Shown: piece by piece, positions 49,332-57,856 of the stretch
How positions within the stretch are numbered: position 1 is the first letter of the stretch
Layout of the letters: each line of letters starts with the position of its first letter
Source: CAIWHR01 sp963811685
Lineage (GTDB): Bacteria > Pseudomonadota > Gammaproteobacteria > Burkholderiales > Casimicrobiaceae
Direction: 5' to 3'
Length of the DNA: 64,000 nucleotides
Assembly: GCA_963811685.1 (NCBI GenBank)
Contig: CAWESK010000025.1
Span: 53,483-117,482, forward strand
The notes under the pieces: generated by a model
Told to the model about the DNA's origin: nothing
Databases searched by the model: none
What the model saw: only the letters and a program-made list of their open reading frames with translations
Position numbers and translations under genes: made by a program

Positions 49332-49345
49332 TTGATGCACGTCAA
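49332..49345. promoter_or_regulatory. FNR-like palindrome TTGATGCACGTCAA
   Basis: Upstream of the CBS-domain gene and two-component system. The same 14 bases occur on the opposite strand at 45784-45797, implying a shared regulator. Confidence 0.6.
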
Positions 49346-49417
49346 TGGACGCGTCTATGCGCGGTCTCGCGTCGCGGCAGTTGGCGAGCAGCGAAATCGC
49401 TTGCCGTGGTCGGACGC

Positions 49418-50416
49418 TCAAAGCGCCGCGACGCGCCCCTCGCGGACCAGCGGCAGGTAGAGCGAAGTATCCGCGGCGACCCGCTCGCGCAGTCCCTGCG
49501 GCGTCGACGGCGTCGTCTCGAAGCCGGCGGCATCGATTCGCGCGCGCACTTCCGCCGAGGTGAGCGCCGCGACGATGTCGCCGTGCAGTTGCTGGACGAT
49601 CGGCGCCGGCGTTCCCGCCACCGCGACCAGGGCCGCCCACGGCCGCATTTCGACGTCCGGACCGCCGGCCTCGGAAAGCGTGGGCAGCGCCGGGTAACCG
49701 GCAAGGCGCTTTCGCGCAGCCACCGCGAGCGGGCGCAACTTGCCGCTGGCGACAAGTCCGGACACCGTGTTCATCCCGAACGTCGTGAAATCGACGTCGC
49801 CCGCGGCAACGGCGGACAACAGCGCGCCGGCTTCCTTGAACGGCACGTGCAGCATCCGCACGTCGGCCGCGCGCGCCATGCTCTCGATTGCGACGTGCGT
49901 TGCGTGGCCGTTTCCGAGCGAACCGTAGCTGACCGAATCGCGCGCACGCCGCGCGGCGTCCAGCAATTCGCGGATCGAGGCAAAGCGGCTCGAGCCGCCA
50001 ACGAGGATCACGAACGTCGCGCGAAAGAGCATCGTCAGCGGGACGATGTCGCGCACCGGATCGTAGGGCAGCGCCTCGTTCAGCAGCGGGTTGACGGCGA
50101 GCGTCGCCGTGTCCGCGACGAACAACGTGTGGCCGTCGGGAGCTACGCGGCGGACTTCGGCGAAGGCGACGATCCCCGACGCCCCCGGCTTGTTGTCGAC
50201 GACGACCGGCTGGCCCCATTGGCGCGACAGGCGCTCCGCCAGGCTGCGCGCGACGACATCGGGCCCTACCCCAACGCTGTAGGGCACGACGATGCGCACC
50301 GGCCGTTCGGGAAACGGCGTACGCGCGAATGCGCGCGCAATCGGCAACGCGCCGAGCGCGGCGAAGAGGATCGTGCGCCTGCGGAGATCGGGTGCGGGAA
50401 TCACGTAGCGACGCAA
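49418..50416 (-). CDS. Bug-family tripartite tricarboxylate receptor protein
   Basis: Periplasmic solute receptor of the TctC/Bug family, about 330 residues. The N-terminus (RRYVIPAPDLRRRTILFAAL) leads into a signal peptide ending ARAFA. Family marks are PERPVRIVVPYSVG, WGQPVVVDNKPGASGIVA and VPFKEAGALLSAVAAGDVDF. PLAVAARKRLAGYPALPTLSEAG comes near the end, split here only in description. A TTG at 50416 with GGGAG five bases before is proposed; a GTG at 50404 is an alternative. No TctA/TctB membrane genes are adjacent, which is usual for orphan Bug receptors in betaproteobacteria. The ligand is unknown, probably a carboxylate. Confidence 0.88.
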   Translation of the reverse strand: MRRYVIPAPDLRRRTILFAALGALPIARAFARTPFPERPVRIVVPYSVGVGPDVVARSLAERLSRQWGQPVVVDNKPGASGIVAFAEVRRVAPDGHTLFVADTATLAVNPLLNEALPYDPVRDIVPLTMLFRATFVILVGGSSRFASIRELLDAARRARDSVSYGSLGNGHATHVAIESMARAADVRMLHVPFKEAGALLSAVAAGDVDFTTFGMNTVSGLVASGKLRPLAVAARKRLAGYPALPTLSEAGGPDVEMRPWAALVAVAGTPAPIVQQLHGDIVAALTSAEVRARIDAAGFETTPSTPQGLRERVAADTSLYLPLVREGRVAAL

Positions 50417-50468
50417 CGCGACTCCCGTCCCGCGCTGCTCTGTGGCCTGGCGCTCCGTTACAGCGAAA

Positions 50469-50753
50469 CTACAGCGAAAGAATCCACTTGCCGATGGCCG
50501 CCAGATCGTCGTCCGACGCCTTGCTCGACGCGTGCGGCTTCGCGGCCTTGACTGCGGCAACCACGTCCTTGTCGGACTTGCCCTTGAACTTGGCAGAGAT
50601 GTCCTTGAACGACGGGCCCATCTTCTTGGCATCGACGGCGTGGCAATTCATGCAGCCGCTCTTTTGCGCCAGCGCCGCGCCGTCCTGCGCCTGGGCCATA
50701 CCGGCCGCCGTCAAAGCCGCGGCGGATGCCAGCGCGATCATTATCAACTTCAT
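50469..50753 (-). CDS. Small class I cytochrome c (c551/c552-like)
   Basis: A 94-residue periplasmic monoheme cytochrome. The signal peptide (MKLIMIALASAAALTAAGMA) ends near QAQ; heme site CMNCH is at 34-38; KKMGPSF gives the conserved Met/Gly-Pro region; the end is IGKWILSL. The length and motifs match c551/c552 electron donors to terminal oxidases or reductases. It lies about 50 bases upstream of the Bug gene. It could shuttle electrons between the inner membrane and the conduit. Confidence 0.92.
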   Translation of the reverse strand: MKLIMIALASAAALTAAGMAQAQDGAALAQKSGCMNCHAVDAKKMGPSFKDISAKFKGKSDKDVVAAVKAAKPHASSKASDDDLAAIGKWILSL

Positions 50754-51019
50754 GTTCACTCCCTTCCGGAACGTTCTGAAATTACCGCGAAAGGCTCGCA
50801 ACGCAGCCTTCGTCGGATGACTGCGTCCGAATTGTTCCATGCGGCCGGCCGGGTTTGTTTGATTTACCGCAAGCCGGAGGCCCGACCGCGTCTCAGGCCT
50901 TTCCGGGGACCGTGCCCGTCTGGAGGGCCGGCGCGCCAGTGGTCCGGAGCCGTCGAGCGCCCCGCCATCCACCTGCTCCACGTCCGCTGGCGCGGCCGCG
51001 CTGCGCGAAACAGGGAGAC

Positions 51020-51232
51020 TCAATCGCCGCCCTCTGGGACGCGGTGACTCAATACCTCGAACGCGAGCGGAATCGTGGTCGCGACGCCGACGGCGACGAG
51101 CGTCCATCCAACCGCCTTGCGCTGTTGCTCGCTCAGCTTCGACGCGAGGAGCAGCCCGATGCCAGCGCCCAGTGCGCCACGGGTGCCCGCGACGAGCCCA
51201 AGCTCGGGCAGCGAGACTTGCGTCTTGATCAT
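51020..51232 (-). CDS. Small membrane protein of unknown function
   Basis: A 70-residue protein with two hydrophobic segments (LVAGTRGALGAGIGLLLA and WTLVAVGVATTIPLAFEVL) separated by a basic turn (SKLSEQQRKA). GGAGA lies six bases before the ATG. The intact frame, start signal and two-helix hairpin support a real gene. No function can be assigned. Confidence 0.65.
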   Translation of the reverse strand: MIKTQVSLPELGLVAGTRGALGAGIGLLLASKLSEQQRKAVGWTLVAVGVATTIPLAFEVLSHRVPEGGD

Positions 51233-51464
51233 GTCAGTCTCCGTTCGTTGTTTGCACGGAACTGAGAGTCTGGACGGAGGTTCCCGGCTTGACTGTCAGC
51301 GGTCGGCTGTGGGACCTATAGGACATCGCGCCATACCTGCTGCCAACCGACCACTACTGAAGCTTGGCGAACTTCCGCTACCGACCCTTGCCGGACGTAC
51401 ACGCCGCTCCAAACCAAACCGTCGAGTGTCATGGCAGGAGTTGCGGCAACATCAAACGGAAAAC

Positions 51465-51495
51465 GCGCGGGCCCGTCTACTGGCGGCGCCCGCGC
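51465..51495 (-). terminator. Hairpin terminator
   Basis: Eight-base arms GCGCGGGC and GCCCGCGC around a 15-base loop, followed on the minus strand by GTTTTCC. It lies 19 bases after the stop of a small open frame (51514-51642). It could end that frame's message or read-through from the cytochrome gene at 51701. Confidence 0.55.
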
Positions 51496-51513
51496 TTCTG
51501 ATCGTTTACCCGT

Positions 51514-51642
51514 CTATGGCGTGTAGTTGCAGGCCGTGTCGTAGGCGCAGGCTTCGTATGTATTCGGGAACTCATCCTGCGTCACCCACGCCCCGTACCC
51601 GCGACCTGCGAGACATCGCTGCACGATTTGATATTGCATCAT
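51514..51642 (-). CDS. Possible 42-residue small protein
   Basis: The frame starts with two consecutive ATGs and ends ACAYDTACNYTP. It has three Cys, many Tyr and codon use similar to the real genes (mostly G or C at third positions). It lies between the tetraheme cytochrome stop (51701) and a terminator. There is no good ribosome site. The frame is also open upstream to just past the cytochrome stop, so it could be translated by reinitiation. No family was recognised. It may be chance. Confidence 0.35.
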   Translation of the reverse strand: MMQYQIVQRCLAGRGYGAWVTQDEFPNTYEACAYDTACNYTP

Positions 51643-51700
51643 GTATGAGACGAAAGGACTGGCCTTCGGCCGCCCCCCGTGCTGCTTAGGATTTTCTAGC

Positions 51701-52546
51701 CTACTTCAGGTGGCATTGCGTGCAGATGTAGCCACCGGGACCACGGTCGATACCTGAAAGCTTGCCGAGCAGGAGCAACGATTCGGTGACGCCTGGGCCA
51801 TTGTGCACATCGTGGCACGATGAACATTCGATCCCAGTCTTACCCGCGACCACGCCGTGGAGGATGTTTCCCGCGCCGTCGTCGTTGTAGAGCGGGAGGT
51901 TGTTGGTTGCCATCGGATCGGCCACCCATGCGTAGCGGTCGATCTGCGTGCCGTTCCTTACGAAATTGTAGGTGTTCGGCGCCCCGTTGAGCGGATATGG
52001 CATCGCGATCGGATGCGTCTTCGACAGGTTGGTCCCCTCGGCGACGGCGTGCCCGTCTAGTGTTCCCGCGAACGAGCCGTATCTGATGCCGGAAGTGGCC
52101 CCGATGAACCACATGCCGTCGGTGCTGGAGAGAAGACCGTCGTGGCAGCTCAGGCACTTGCTCGATGGTCCCTGGTAGGAGTCACCCTGGAACGTGGCAT
52201 ATGGGGTCCCGGCCGTCGTGGCGGGGGAGTCCCACCGGTAAGCGATCGCCGGCAGCGTGTGATTCCAGACGAGGCTCACGGACTTCGCCTGGTGCAGCGT
52301 GTGGCACGTTGTGCACTGGCCAATCGTTACGTTCGTCACGCCTTGCTTGCCGGTGGCCGGATCGATGTACGCCGTGCCGGTGTTGTTGGTCGTCTGCGCA
52401 CCATTGCTATCGAGCCACAGCAGCAGCGTTGTGGACCCGCTCCAGTCGTGCGGCGTGGCGGTGATGCCGGCACCCGGCGTGTACGGGGAGCCGGCAAACG
52501 ACGCAGACAGGAGGCACACGCCGACCAATAGTCTTATGGTCTTCAC
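51701..52546 (-). CDS. Periplasmic tetraheme cytochrome c (intact paralogue)
   Basis: Intact 281-residue exported cytochrome. The GTG at 52546 (VKTIRLLVGVCLLSASFAG) is chosen because it gives a signal peptide in the same place as the paralogue at 37938; AAGGACGGACC lies upstream. Heme sites are CTTCH (78-82), CLSCH, CSSCH and CTQCH (275-279, almost at the C-terminus). The order, spacing and flanking sequence match 37073-37938, including YTPGAGIT near the start and GGYICTQCHLK at the end. It is a stand-alone gene with its own sigma-54 promoter. It may be an alternative periplasmic carrier expressed under the same activator. Confidence 0.92.
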   Translation of the reverse strand: MKTIRLLVGVCLLSASFAGSPYTPGAGITATPHDWSGSTTLLLWLDSNGAQTTNNTGTAYIDPATGKQGVTNVTIGQCTTCHTLHQAKSVSLVWNHTLPAIAYRWDSPATTAGTPYATFQGDSYQGPSSKCLSCHDGLLSSTDGMWFIGATSGIRYGSFAGTLDGHAVAEGTNLSKTHPIAMPYPLNGAPNTYNFVRNGTQIDRYAWVADPMATNNLPLYNDDGAGNILHGVVAGKTGIECSSCHDVHNGPGVTESLLLLGKLSGIDRGPGGYICTQCHLK

Positions 52547-52634
52547 GAGGTCCGTCCTTACGGCGAAAGTCGGTCGCTCTCGCTTCGGCACCGCATAGGC
52601 GGCATCCGGTGAAATCCCGGCAACATTGCGTGTA

Positions 52635-52651
52635 ATGCATCGGACGTGCCA
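52635..52651 (-). promoter_or_regulatory. Sigma-54 promoter for the tetraheme paralogue
   Basis: Minus strand TGGCACGTCCGATGCAT has TGGCACG and ATGCA, with the exact GG-N10-GC spacing. It is about 90 bases before the GTG at 52546. The rest of the 517-base gap up to 53064 shows no other supported feature. Confidence 0.75.
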
Positions 52652-53063
52652 GCCGCCCAGCGGTACCACGCTCGAAAAATAAAGCGTCGATACTTCAGTG
52701 AGATAGGGCGTCCTGTGAACGCCGAGGCGCAGCTTTCGGCGCCCTCCGGGCGCTCGCCGGTCTCGATTCTCTCGCAGGATTGGGAATGGTTTAGAGATCC
52801 AGTCTCCCGATTCTGAGAAGGAGTGGCCCCCACCGTTGCGCCTTGGGATGCCCTTCAGGCAACCGCGGCGGAAACTGCCACTTGCGAACCGGTACCGTCG
52901 ACCGACCGCTTTGGAAAACTGCGCCTGAGGTCCGGTTCGCCGTAGCCGCCGCGCGCAAAGCCTTGTTACATCTTGCCGGCTTCCCGCAATGCGTTTGCGC
53001 AGGAAGGCTGCAACAATCGTAACGCAGTCATGGCATGCTCGGACCGACCTCGACGGGGGAAAC

Positions 53064-53891
53064 ATGAACGGGTTCGTAAAGGCAACGTTGGGTTTGGCTG
53101 CGGCCTTCCTTGTTTGCGGAGCTGTGCACGCAACACCACCGACGGCGAACTACAGCGATCAATGGTGGAACCCGAATGAGTCGGGGTGGGGTGTGAGCGT
53201 CAGCCAGCAGAATGATCTCATGTTCGTCACGCTGCTCGTGTATGCCACCAACAATCAGCCGACCTGGTACACCGCGGTGCTGGTCTATTCGGCCGAAGCG
53301 TCGGGCGCGGCACGGGCTGACGTGTTCGCGGGCGATCTCTACGTCACCACAGGCCCCTGGTTTGGCAGCATGTTCGACCCCGCCGGCGTCATCGCCAGAA
53401 AAGTCGGAACGGCGACATTCAACGCGTCGTCCGCCACTGCGGCTTCGCTGAGCTATACCGCAGACGGGACCGCGGTGGCCAAAGACCTCGGGCGACTTAC
53501 CTTGCGGACCGTCAATAACTCCGGACACTACCTCGGAGCGATTTCACTGACGGCGAGTTGCGGCGCGGGCGTGATCGTATCGCGCCAGAACACTGCAGGC
53601 ATTGGCATCGCCCAAAGTGCCACCAGCGTTCAGATTCAGACCAGCGACGTGGGGATGCCGCGCAAATGCACCTACACCGGGCCCTACATCCAGAAAGGCC
53701 AAGTGGCCGACGTCGAGGGCTCGTACACCTGCGATTCCGGCGAGACCGGGTCGTTCCACATCTCGGAACTCCAATCGTCGATCAACGGCTTCATGGGGAG
53801 CTTCGAAGCGGCCTGGAAATCGGTGGACGTCCAGCCCGGGGCGGCGTGCGCGGGCACGGGCACCATCGCCGGCGCATGGTCAGGCAACTGA
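53064..53891 (+). CDS. Secreted protein of unknown function with NESGWG motif
   Basis: Intact 275-residue exported protein. GGGGGAAAC precedes the ATG, and the signal peptide ends AVHA. The mature protein opens with YSDQWWNPNESGWGVSVSQQ, a phrase I recall from many betaproteobacterial secreted proteins of unknown role. A repeat-like beta-rich body follows, with four cysteines in the last third (RKCTYTGPY, SYTCDSG, AACAG). It is not linked to neighbours. Its end overlaps the convergent nitrobindin-like gene by 12 bases. Confidence 0.8.
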   Translation: MNGFVKATLGLAAAFLVCGAVHATPPTANYSDQWWNPNESGWGVSVSQQNDLMFVTLLVYATNNQPTWYTAVLVYSAEASGAARADVFAGDLYVTTGPWFGSMFDPAGVIARKVGTATFNASSATAASLSYTADGTAVAKDLGRLTLRTVNNSGHYLGAISLTASCGAGVIVSRQNTAGIGIAQSATSVQIQTSDVGMPRKCTYTGPYIQKGQVADVEGSYTCDSGETGSFHISELQSSINGFMGSFEAAWKSVDVQPGAACAGTGTIAGAWSGN

Positions 53892-54536
53892 TTGCCGTGC
53901 CTTTGCGGCGGCGACCGCCACGGGGTTTGGCGTGGCCTCGCCGATCTTGCGCAACCTGTTGCGGTCCGTGTGATGGAACGGCTCGGATTGCCCCCGCACC
54001 ATCAGCACCGTGTCCTGCTCATACGACCACGTTCCGTCGGCATTGATCGTGACTGCAATCGTGCAGCTCTCGGTCCTGAATGCGTATTCGAGAAACGGTC
54101 CCGAGATGATCCCGTTCGTCAGCGAGCCACGGATCGCTTCCAGCCGGAATGATTTTGCGTCGCGAGCGGCGTGACCGGCAAGCATCGCAACCTGTCCGCG
54201 CGGGATCGATAGCGTCAGGAGGAGCGCGCCCGTGGCCGGCTCCCAGAGCCAGTAGCCGACCTGATCGTGAAAGGTCTCGGGCTTGTCGGGCTCCACGATG
54301 CGCGTGTGGTAGCGCAACCCGTACAGCAGCTGTGGCCCGTTGGTCTGGGCATCGATGGGCTGCAGCTCGTAACTCTCGATGAAGGCGGACTTTTCGGGAC
54401 CCTCCGGTTTGGGACTGACGTCGAGCCCGCGCTCGCCGACCCAGAGTCCGGCCATGGGAGCCAGCGGCCCGAGATTCGCCAGCGTGTCGACATCCGGTTC
54501 CGGCTCGGTGTAAATGTCGGCGGGAAATGAGTCCAT
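53880..54536 (-). CDS. Nitrobindin-like heme-binding beta-barrel protein (FABP-like)
   Basis: 218 residues. LAPMAGLWVGERG near the start, ESYELQPIDAQTNGPQLLYG and DQVGYWLWEPATGALLL match the THAP4/nitrobindin-like barrel family, small beta-barrels that bind heme or lipids. The end (EPFHHTDRNRLRKIG) supplies the usual late His/Asp pattern. It is cytoplasmic, with no signal peptide. It converges on the 53064 gene. Confidence 0.8.
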   Translation of the reverse strand: MDSFPADIYTEPEPDVDTLANLGPLAPMAGLWVGERGLDVSPKPEGPEKSAFIESYELQPIDAQTNGPQLLYGLRYHTRIVEPDKPETFHDQVGYWLWEPATGALLLTLSIPRGQVAMLAGHAARDAKSFRLEAIRGSLTNGIISGPFLEYAFRTESCTIAVTINADGTWSYEQDTVLMVRGQSEPFHHTDRNRLRKIGEATPNPVAVAAAKARQSVA

Positions 54537-54744
54537 GAATCCTTCCTGGAAAGTGCAGCTACGTCCGTCGCGAAATCTTACCCGAGAGCTGGATGCGCTG
54601 GGCCGCGTTCAACCGGCTGATGGTTCAGGCGAAAGCTCCGAGCGGATGCGTCCCGCGAATGCTGCGCGTCCCCGGCCGGAGCGCCGAGTGAGCTTGGTGC
54701 TCCTAAATTGAACCAGGAGTTGGACTTCCCAGTCGGCACTACTC

Positions 54745-55092
54745 CTAGCCTCTTGTCTCGCCGCTCTTTGATGGCAGCGCCAAGAGCGCGGTCAGGACGG
54801 CGTGCAGGACGACCGCCGGCCACAGCAGAACGCCGCCTCCGCCGGTGAGGCCAACATAGGCGAGAAACACCATGACCGACGCGCCGTAGATCAACATGCC
54901 GACTCGCGGCGGCCCCGGCCAGCAGGCGACGCCCAGTGCGACCAGTGCGATGCCCGCGACCCGCGCGACTGGCAGCGCGACGCCGCTCAGTTCCTCACCG
55001 AGCAACACTCGCCCGACAAGCGACGGAACGATGAGCAACGCCGCGCCGGTCACGGCTTCAGCAACCGCCGCAAATGCAAGCACGCGTTTCAT
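54745..55092 (-). CDS. Small integral membrane protein of unknown function
   Basis: A 115-residue protein with four hydrophobic segments (AAVAEAVTGAALLIVPSLV, VARVAGIALVALGVACW, GMLIYGASVMVFLAYVGL and LLWPAVVLHAVLTALLAL). The pattern fits small four-helix membrane proteins of unknown role. The frame is intact. No link to neighbours is seen. Confidence 0.7.
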   Translation of the reverse strand: MKRVLAFAAVAEAVTGAALLIVPSLVGRVLLGEELSGVALPVARVAGIALVALGVACWPGPPRVGMLIYGASVMVFLAYVGLTGGGGVLLWPAVVLHAVLTALLALPSKSGETRG

Positions 55093-55265
55093 CGCGTGCG
55101 ACTGAGGTCAGAGTTCATCGCGCGCCGCCCGTGCGAGGGCAATCTGATCAGGATCTCCACTCTGGCTCTCCCTTCGTTAAGGCGGCCGTCCTGGCGTCCG
55201 CAAGGCGCAGAGTCTGCACTCCGTGCACGCTCAAGACAAGACGCGGCTACGCGCGAGACGGTTGG

Positions 55266-55914
55266 TTACGCAGTGGTCCCGACTACTTTGCCGGAATGAA
55301 TGACACCACGATCGGAAAGCTGTCCGATGATCAGATCGGCGAATGCCGGCGTCTCTGTCGCCACCGACCTCGGATTGAAAGTACTGGTAGTGGCGGCGCA
55401 CACAAGTTGTTTGTCTTCACATCGAACAACTTTGTCTCCCCGGTCGCGAGCTCGTACTGCCTGACTTGTTGGACGGGAACCATCGTTCGGCCTGAGCCGG
55501 GGCTGCCGGCCCAGCTGCTGCCCCATGGCCCTCGACCCCAATTCATGCCACTGCGTACCATCGTAGTCGACACCTGGTCCGGACATCGACCCCAAGCAGC
55601 CTGACCAAAGGAAGTTCCTACGCACCGTTGTTCACCACTCCCGTCTCGAACACCAAGTCCGGCGCTCGGTCGACATCGGGAATCGCGGCATGGCCGGCAA
55701 CGGCTTCGACGCCGGCGGCACGCAGCCTCGCAACGAAGACGTCCTCGAACAGGCGTGCATCGGTGACGGTATCGATGTTGCCTACGACGATCACTTTGCG
55801 GAACGGCGAGCCGGCGAAGTCGGTGTCAAACCATTCAGACTGGATCGACGCGGTTTGACAACCGGAGACTAGCGCGACCAGCAGCAAGGCGGCGAATGCC
55901 AAGCGCGATTTCAT
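55266..55914 (-). pseudogene. DUF4136-like lipoprotein, interrupted
   Basis: Starts with a lipoprotein signal (MKSRLAFAALLLVALVSGC) and EWFDTDFAGSPFRKVIVVGN, with FEDVFVARLRAAGVEAV downstream. The first frame ends at a TAG after VVNNGA (near 55618). The same frame continues with PLVRLLGVDVRTR, so an in-frame stop or a pair of indels interrupts it. The rest (STTMVRSGMNWGRGPWG, ETKLFDVKTNNL, then STFNPRSVATETPAFADLII) needs two more shifts. The layout matches DUF4136-type envelope lipoproteins. It is either a true pseudogene or an assembly-damaged gene. Confidence 0.6.
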
Positions 55915-56350
55915 ACTCTCTCCTGTCGGCGGTAAGCGTGATCACCACCCACCTATGCGCACTTCGGCCGCTGCGAGCCCTGCCGGGTCGGAGACCCAAT
56001 TCCATGCATTCCCGGCCATCGTGGCAGCGCGACATCAAGATCATAGACACCGATCATGCGATCGAAAAGCAAGCCCGTTGACCCATGTCGACGGTCGATG
56101 AAGTGGAGACGCGTTCCGCATGCCGGCAGTCATTCTTGCTGCGCTGATCGACCACCATCACGCAGATTCTTGGGTCCGTCGCCGTATGGACCGTGGTTTC
56201 CGCGTACACTGCTAAACTGTTACGTCCTTCAGCTCGGGCGCGCCGATTACCGGCCGATGGCTCCCGGAGGAGGGAATGTACAGTGCGGCGTCGGCCGCTG
56301 CGAGCGGCCCGTATTTATCCTCGACGTCCCGTAACCAAAGCTGTGTAGCC
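55915..56350. other. Intergenic region, nothing identified
   Basis: About 435 bases between the divergent lipoprotein and AI-2E transporter genes. Short frames only, no hairpin with a T-run and no recognised motif. A promoter for the transporter is presumed. Confidence 0.5.
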
Positions 56351-57427
56351 ATGCGTGAACGCCTTCCGATCATTGCAAGCGGCGTAATTCTCGCAGTGGT
56401 CATCGGATGGCTTCTGCACGTCGGAAAGACCATCTTCGTTCCCATCGCTTTCAGCATCTTGGTCGCGTACGTGGTCGTCGGGCTCGCCGGCCTCATCGCG
56501 AAGTTCCCGTTCCTTGGCAAGCGTCTGCCGACAAGCATTCGCTACGCGCTTGCGATGATCGTCATTGCCTTAGTCGCCATTGAATTCCTGTATCTTGTCG
56601 TTGCGAGCAAGGACACCATAGCAGCGTTCGCCCCCAGGGCCCAGGAAACATTGCTCGCCGGAATGCAGAAGGTGGCTTCGGTTGCCCGCATCGAATCCGA
56701 ACCGACCTGGGCGACGCTGCACCAGGATTTGCTCACCCAGATCGACGTGCAGGGGTTACTGCGCGCAGTGTTCGCTTCTATCGCATCTACTCTGGTAAGC
56801 ATCGAGATCGTCGTTCTCTACGCATGCTTTCTATTGTTCGGGCGGCGCACTTACGTCGCCAAGCTCGAGGCCCTTGCCAACGATTCGCGCAAGGTCGCAC
56901 GGATGCGGGAGATCCTGGATCTCATCAGTGTTCGCATTGGGTCGTATCTCGCGCTGAAGACCTTTCTCGGCGCGTTGCTTGGAGTCATGAGCTGGATTGC
57001 CATGACCCTGATTGGACTCGAATTCGCCACGTTCTGGGCCGTGCTGATTGGGTTGCTGAATTACATTCCCTACGTGGGACCGGTTCTCGGTATCACGCTT
57101 CCGGTCACGATGGCCATCATCCAGTTCGCAAGTCCCGGGGAGGTGCTTGCAGTGCTGCTGGCGCTCATCGTCATCTACGCATGCGTCGGCTACCTTCTCG
57201 ATCCCTACGTAATGGGCAATTCACTCAATCTCAGCCCTTTGGCCATCCTGGTCAGCCTGACGATCTGGGCGGAACTTTGGGGCATTCCCGGTGCGTTTCT
57301 GGCGGTCCCCATCACGGCGATCGTGACGATTGTCCTTTCGGAATTTCCCCAAACACGGCTGATCGCGGTACTTCTTTCGCGCAAAGAACATCCCGGCCAA
57401 CGCCTGACGGCACACCAATCCAGTTAA
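56351..57427 (+). CDS. AI-2E family transporter-like membrane protein
   Basis: Intact 358-residue polytopic protein of the PerM/TqsA (AI-2E exporter) family, whose members export diverse small molecules or ions. There are N-terminal helices (LPIIASGVILAVVIGWLL, IFVPIAFSILVAYVVVGL), a soluble middle region and a C-terminal bundle. The family signature FWAVLIGLLNYIPYVGPVLG is present, with LDPYVMGNSLNLSPLAILVS after it. The ATG at 56351 is used; the frame opens at 56276 but that part looks non-coding. The substrate is unknown. Confidence 0.9.
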   Translation: MRERLPIIASGVILAVVIGWLLHVGKTIFVPIAFSILVAYVVVGLAGLIAKFPFLGKRLPTSIRYALAMIVIALVAIEFLYLVVASKDTIAAFAPRAQETLLAGMQKVASVARIESEPTWATLHQDLLTQIDVQGLLRAVFASIASTLVSIEIVVLYACFLLFGRRTYVAKLEALANDSRKVARMREILDLISVRIGSYLALKTFLGALLGVMSWIAMTLIGLEFATFWAVLIGLLNYIPYVGPVLGITLPVTMAIIQFASPGEVLAVLLALIVIYACVGYLLDPYVMGNSLNLSPLAILVSLTIWAELWGIPGAFLAVPITAIVTIVLSEFPQTRLIAVLLSRKEHPGQRLTAHQSS

Positions 57428-57524
57428 GCCATGGACCCGTCAAGAGTCGGTATCTCACTTCGATGATGACGATCACCGTCACTATGCTTGTCTTGTCCTT
57501 ATCTCCGAGAGGTCGATCACCGAA

Positions 57525-57856
57525 TCAGCGCTTGCCATGTGCGCCGGACTCCACGGCCATGTCGAGGACGTAGAAGATTGCCGTCGCAATCGTGGCGGGC
57601 CCGAAGAGTGCTGCCGGAGTTGCGCGGCCTGCAAACTCCAGCGTCGTTCGTGTCGTCGCCAGGTGTAGGCGCCGAACATTGCCGACCGCCACATCGATTC
57701 GCAGCGGCGCTGCGAACAATTCGACGAGCGCCGAGTCGATCCTCTCGGCACGGAAGCGAAGACCTCGGCAGCAACCCGGCCGGGCAACGTCGTGGCGATC
57801 ACGGCGACCGCGGTTGCCACCGTGTTCCAGAACCATCCGCGCCCGCGATCGTTCAC
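57525..57856 (-). CDS. Small membrane-associated protein of unknown function (one frameshift)
   Basis: A GTG at 57856 overlaps the stop of the ceramidase/DUF4105 fusion gene, so translation is coupled. It has a signal or anchor segment (WFWNTVATAVAVIATTL). After a shift near 57755 comes ERIDSALVELFAAPLRIDVA, then a hydrophobic end (LFGPATIATAIFYVLDMAV). About 110 residues. The function is unknown; the coupling suggests a partner of the upstream protein. Confidence 0.5.

Noticed and set aside
46326..49335. Long plus-strand open frames across the two-component system
   Set aside because: They are opposite the response regulator and histidine kinase, whose motifs are complete on the minus strand.
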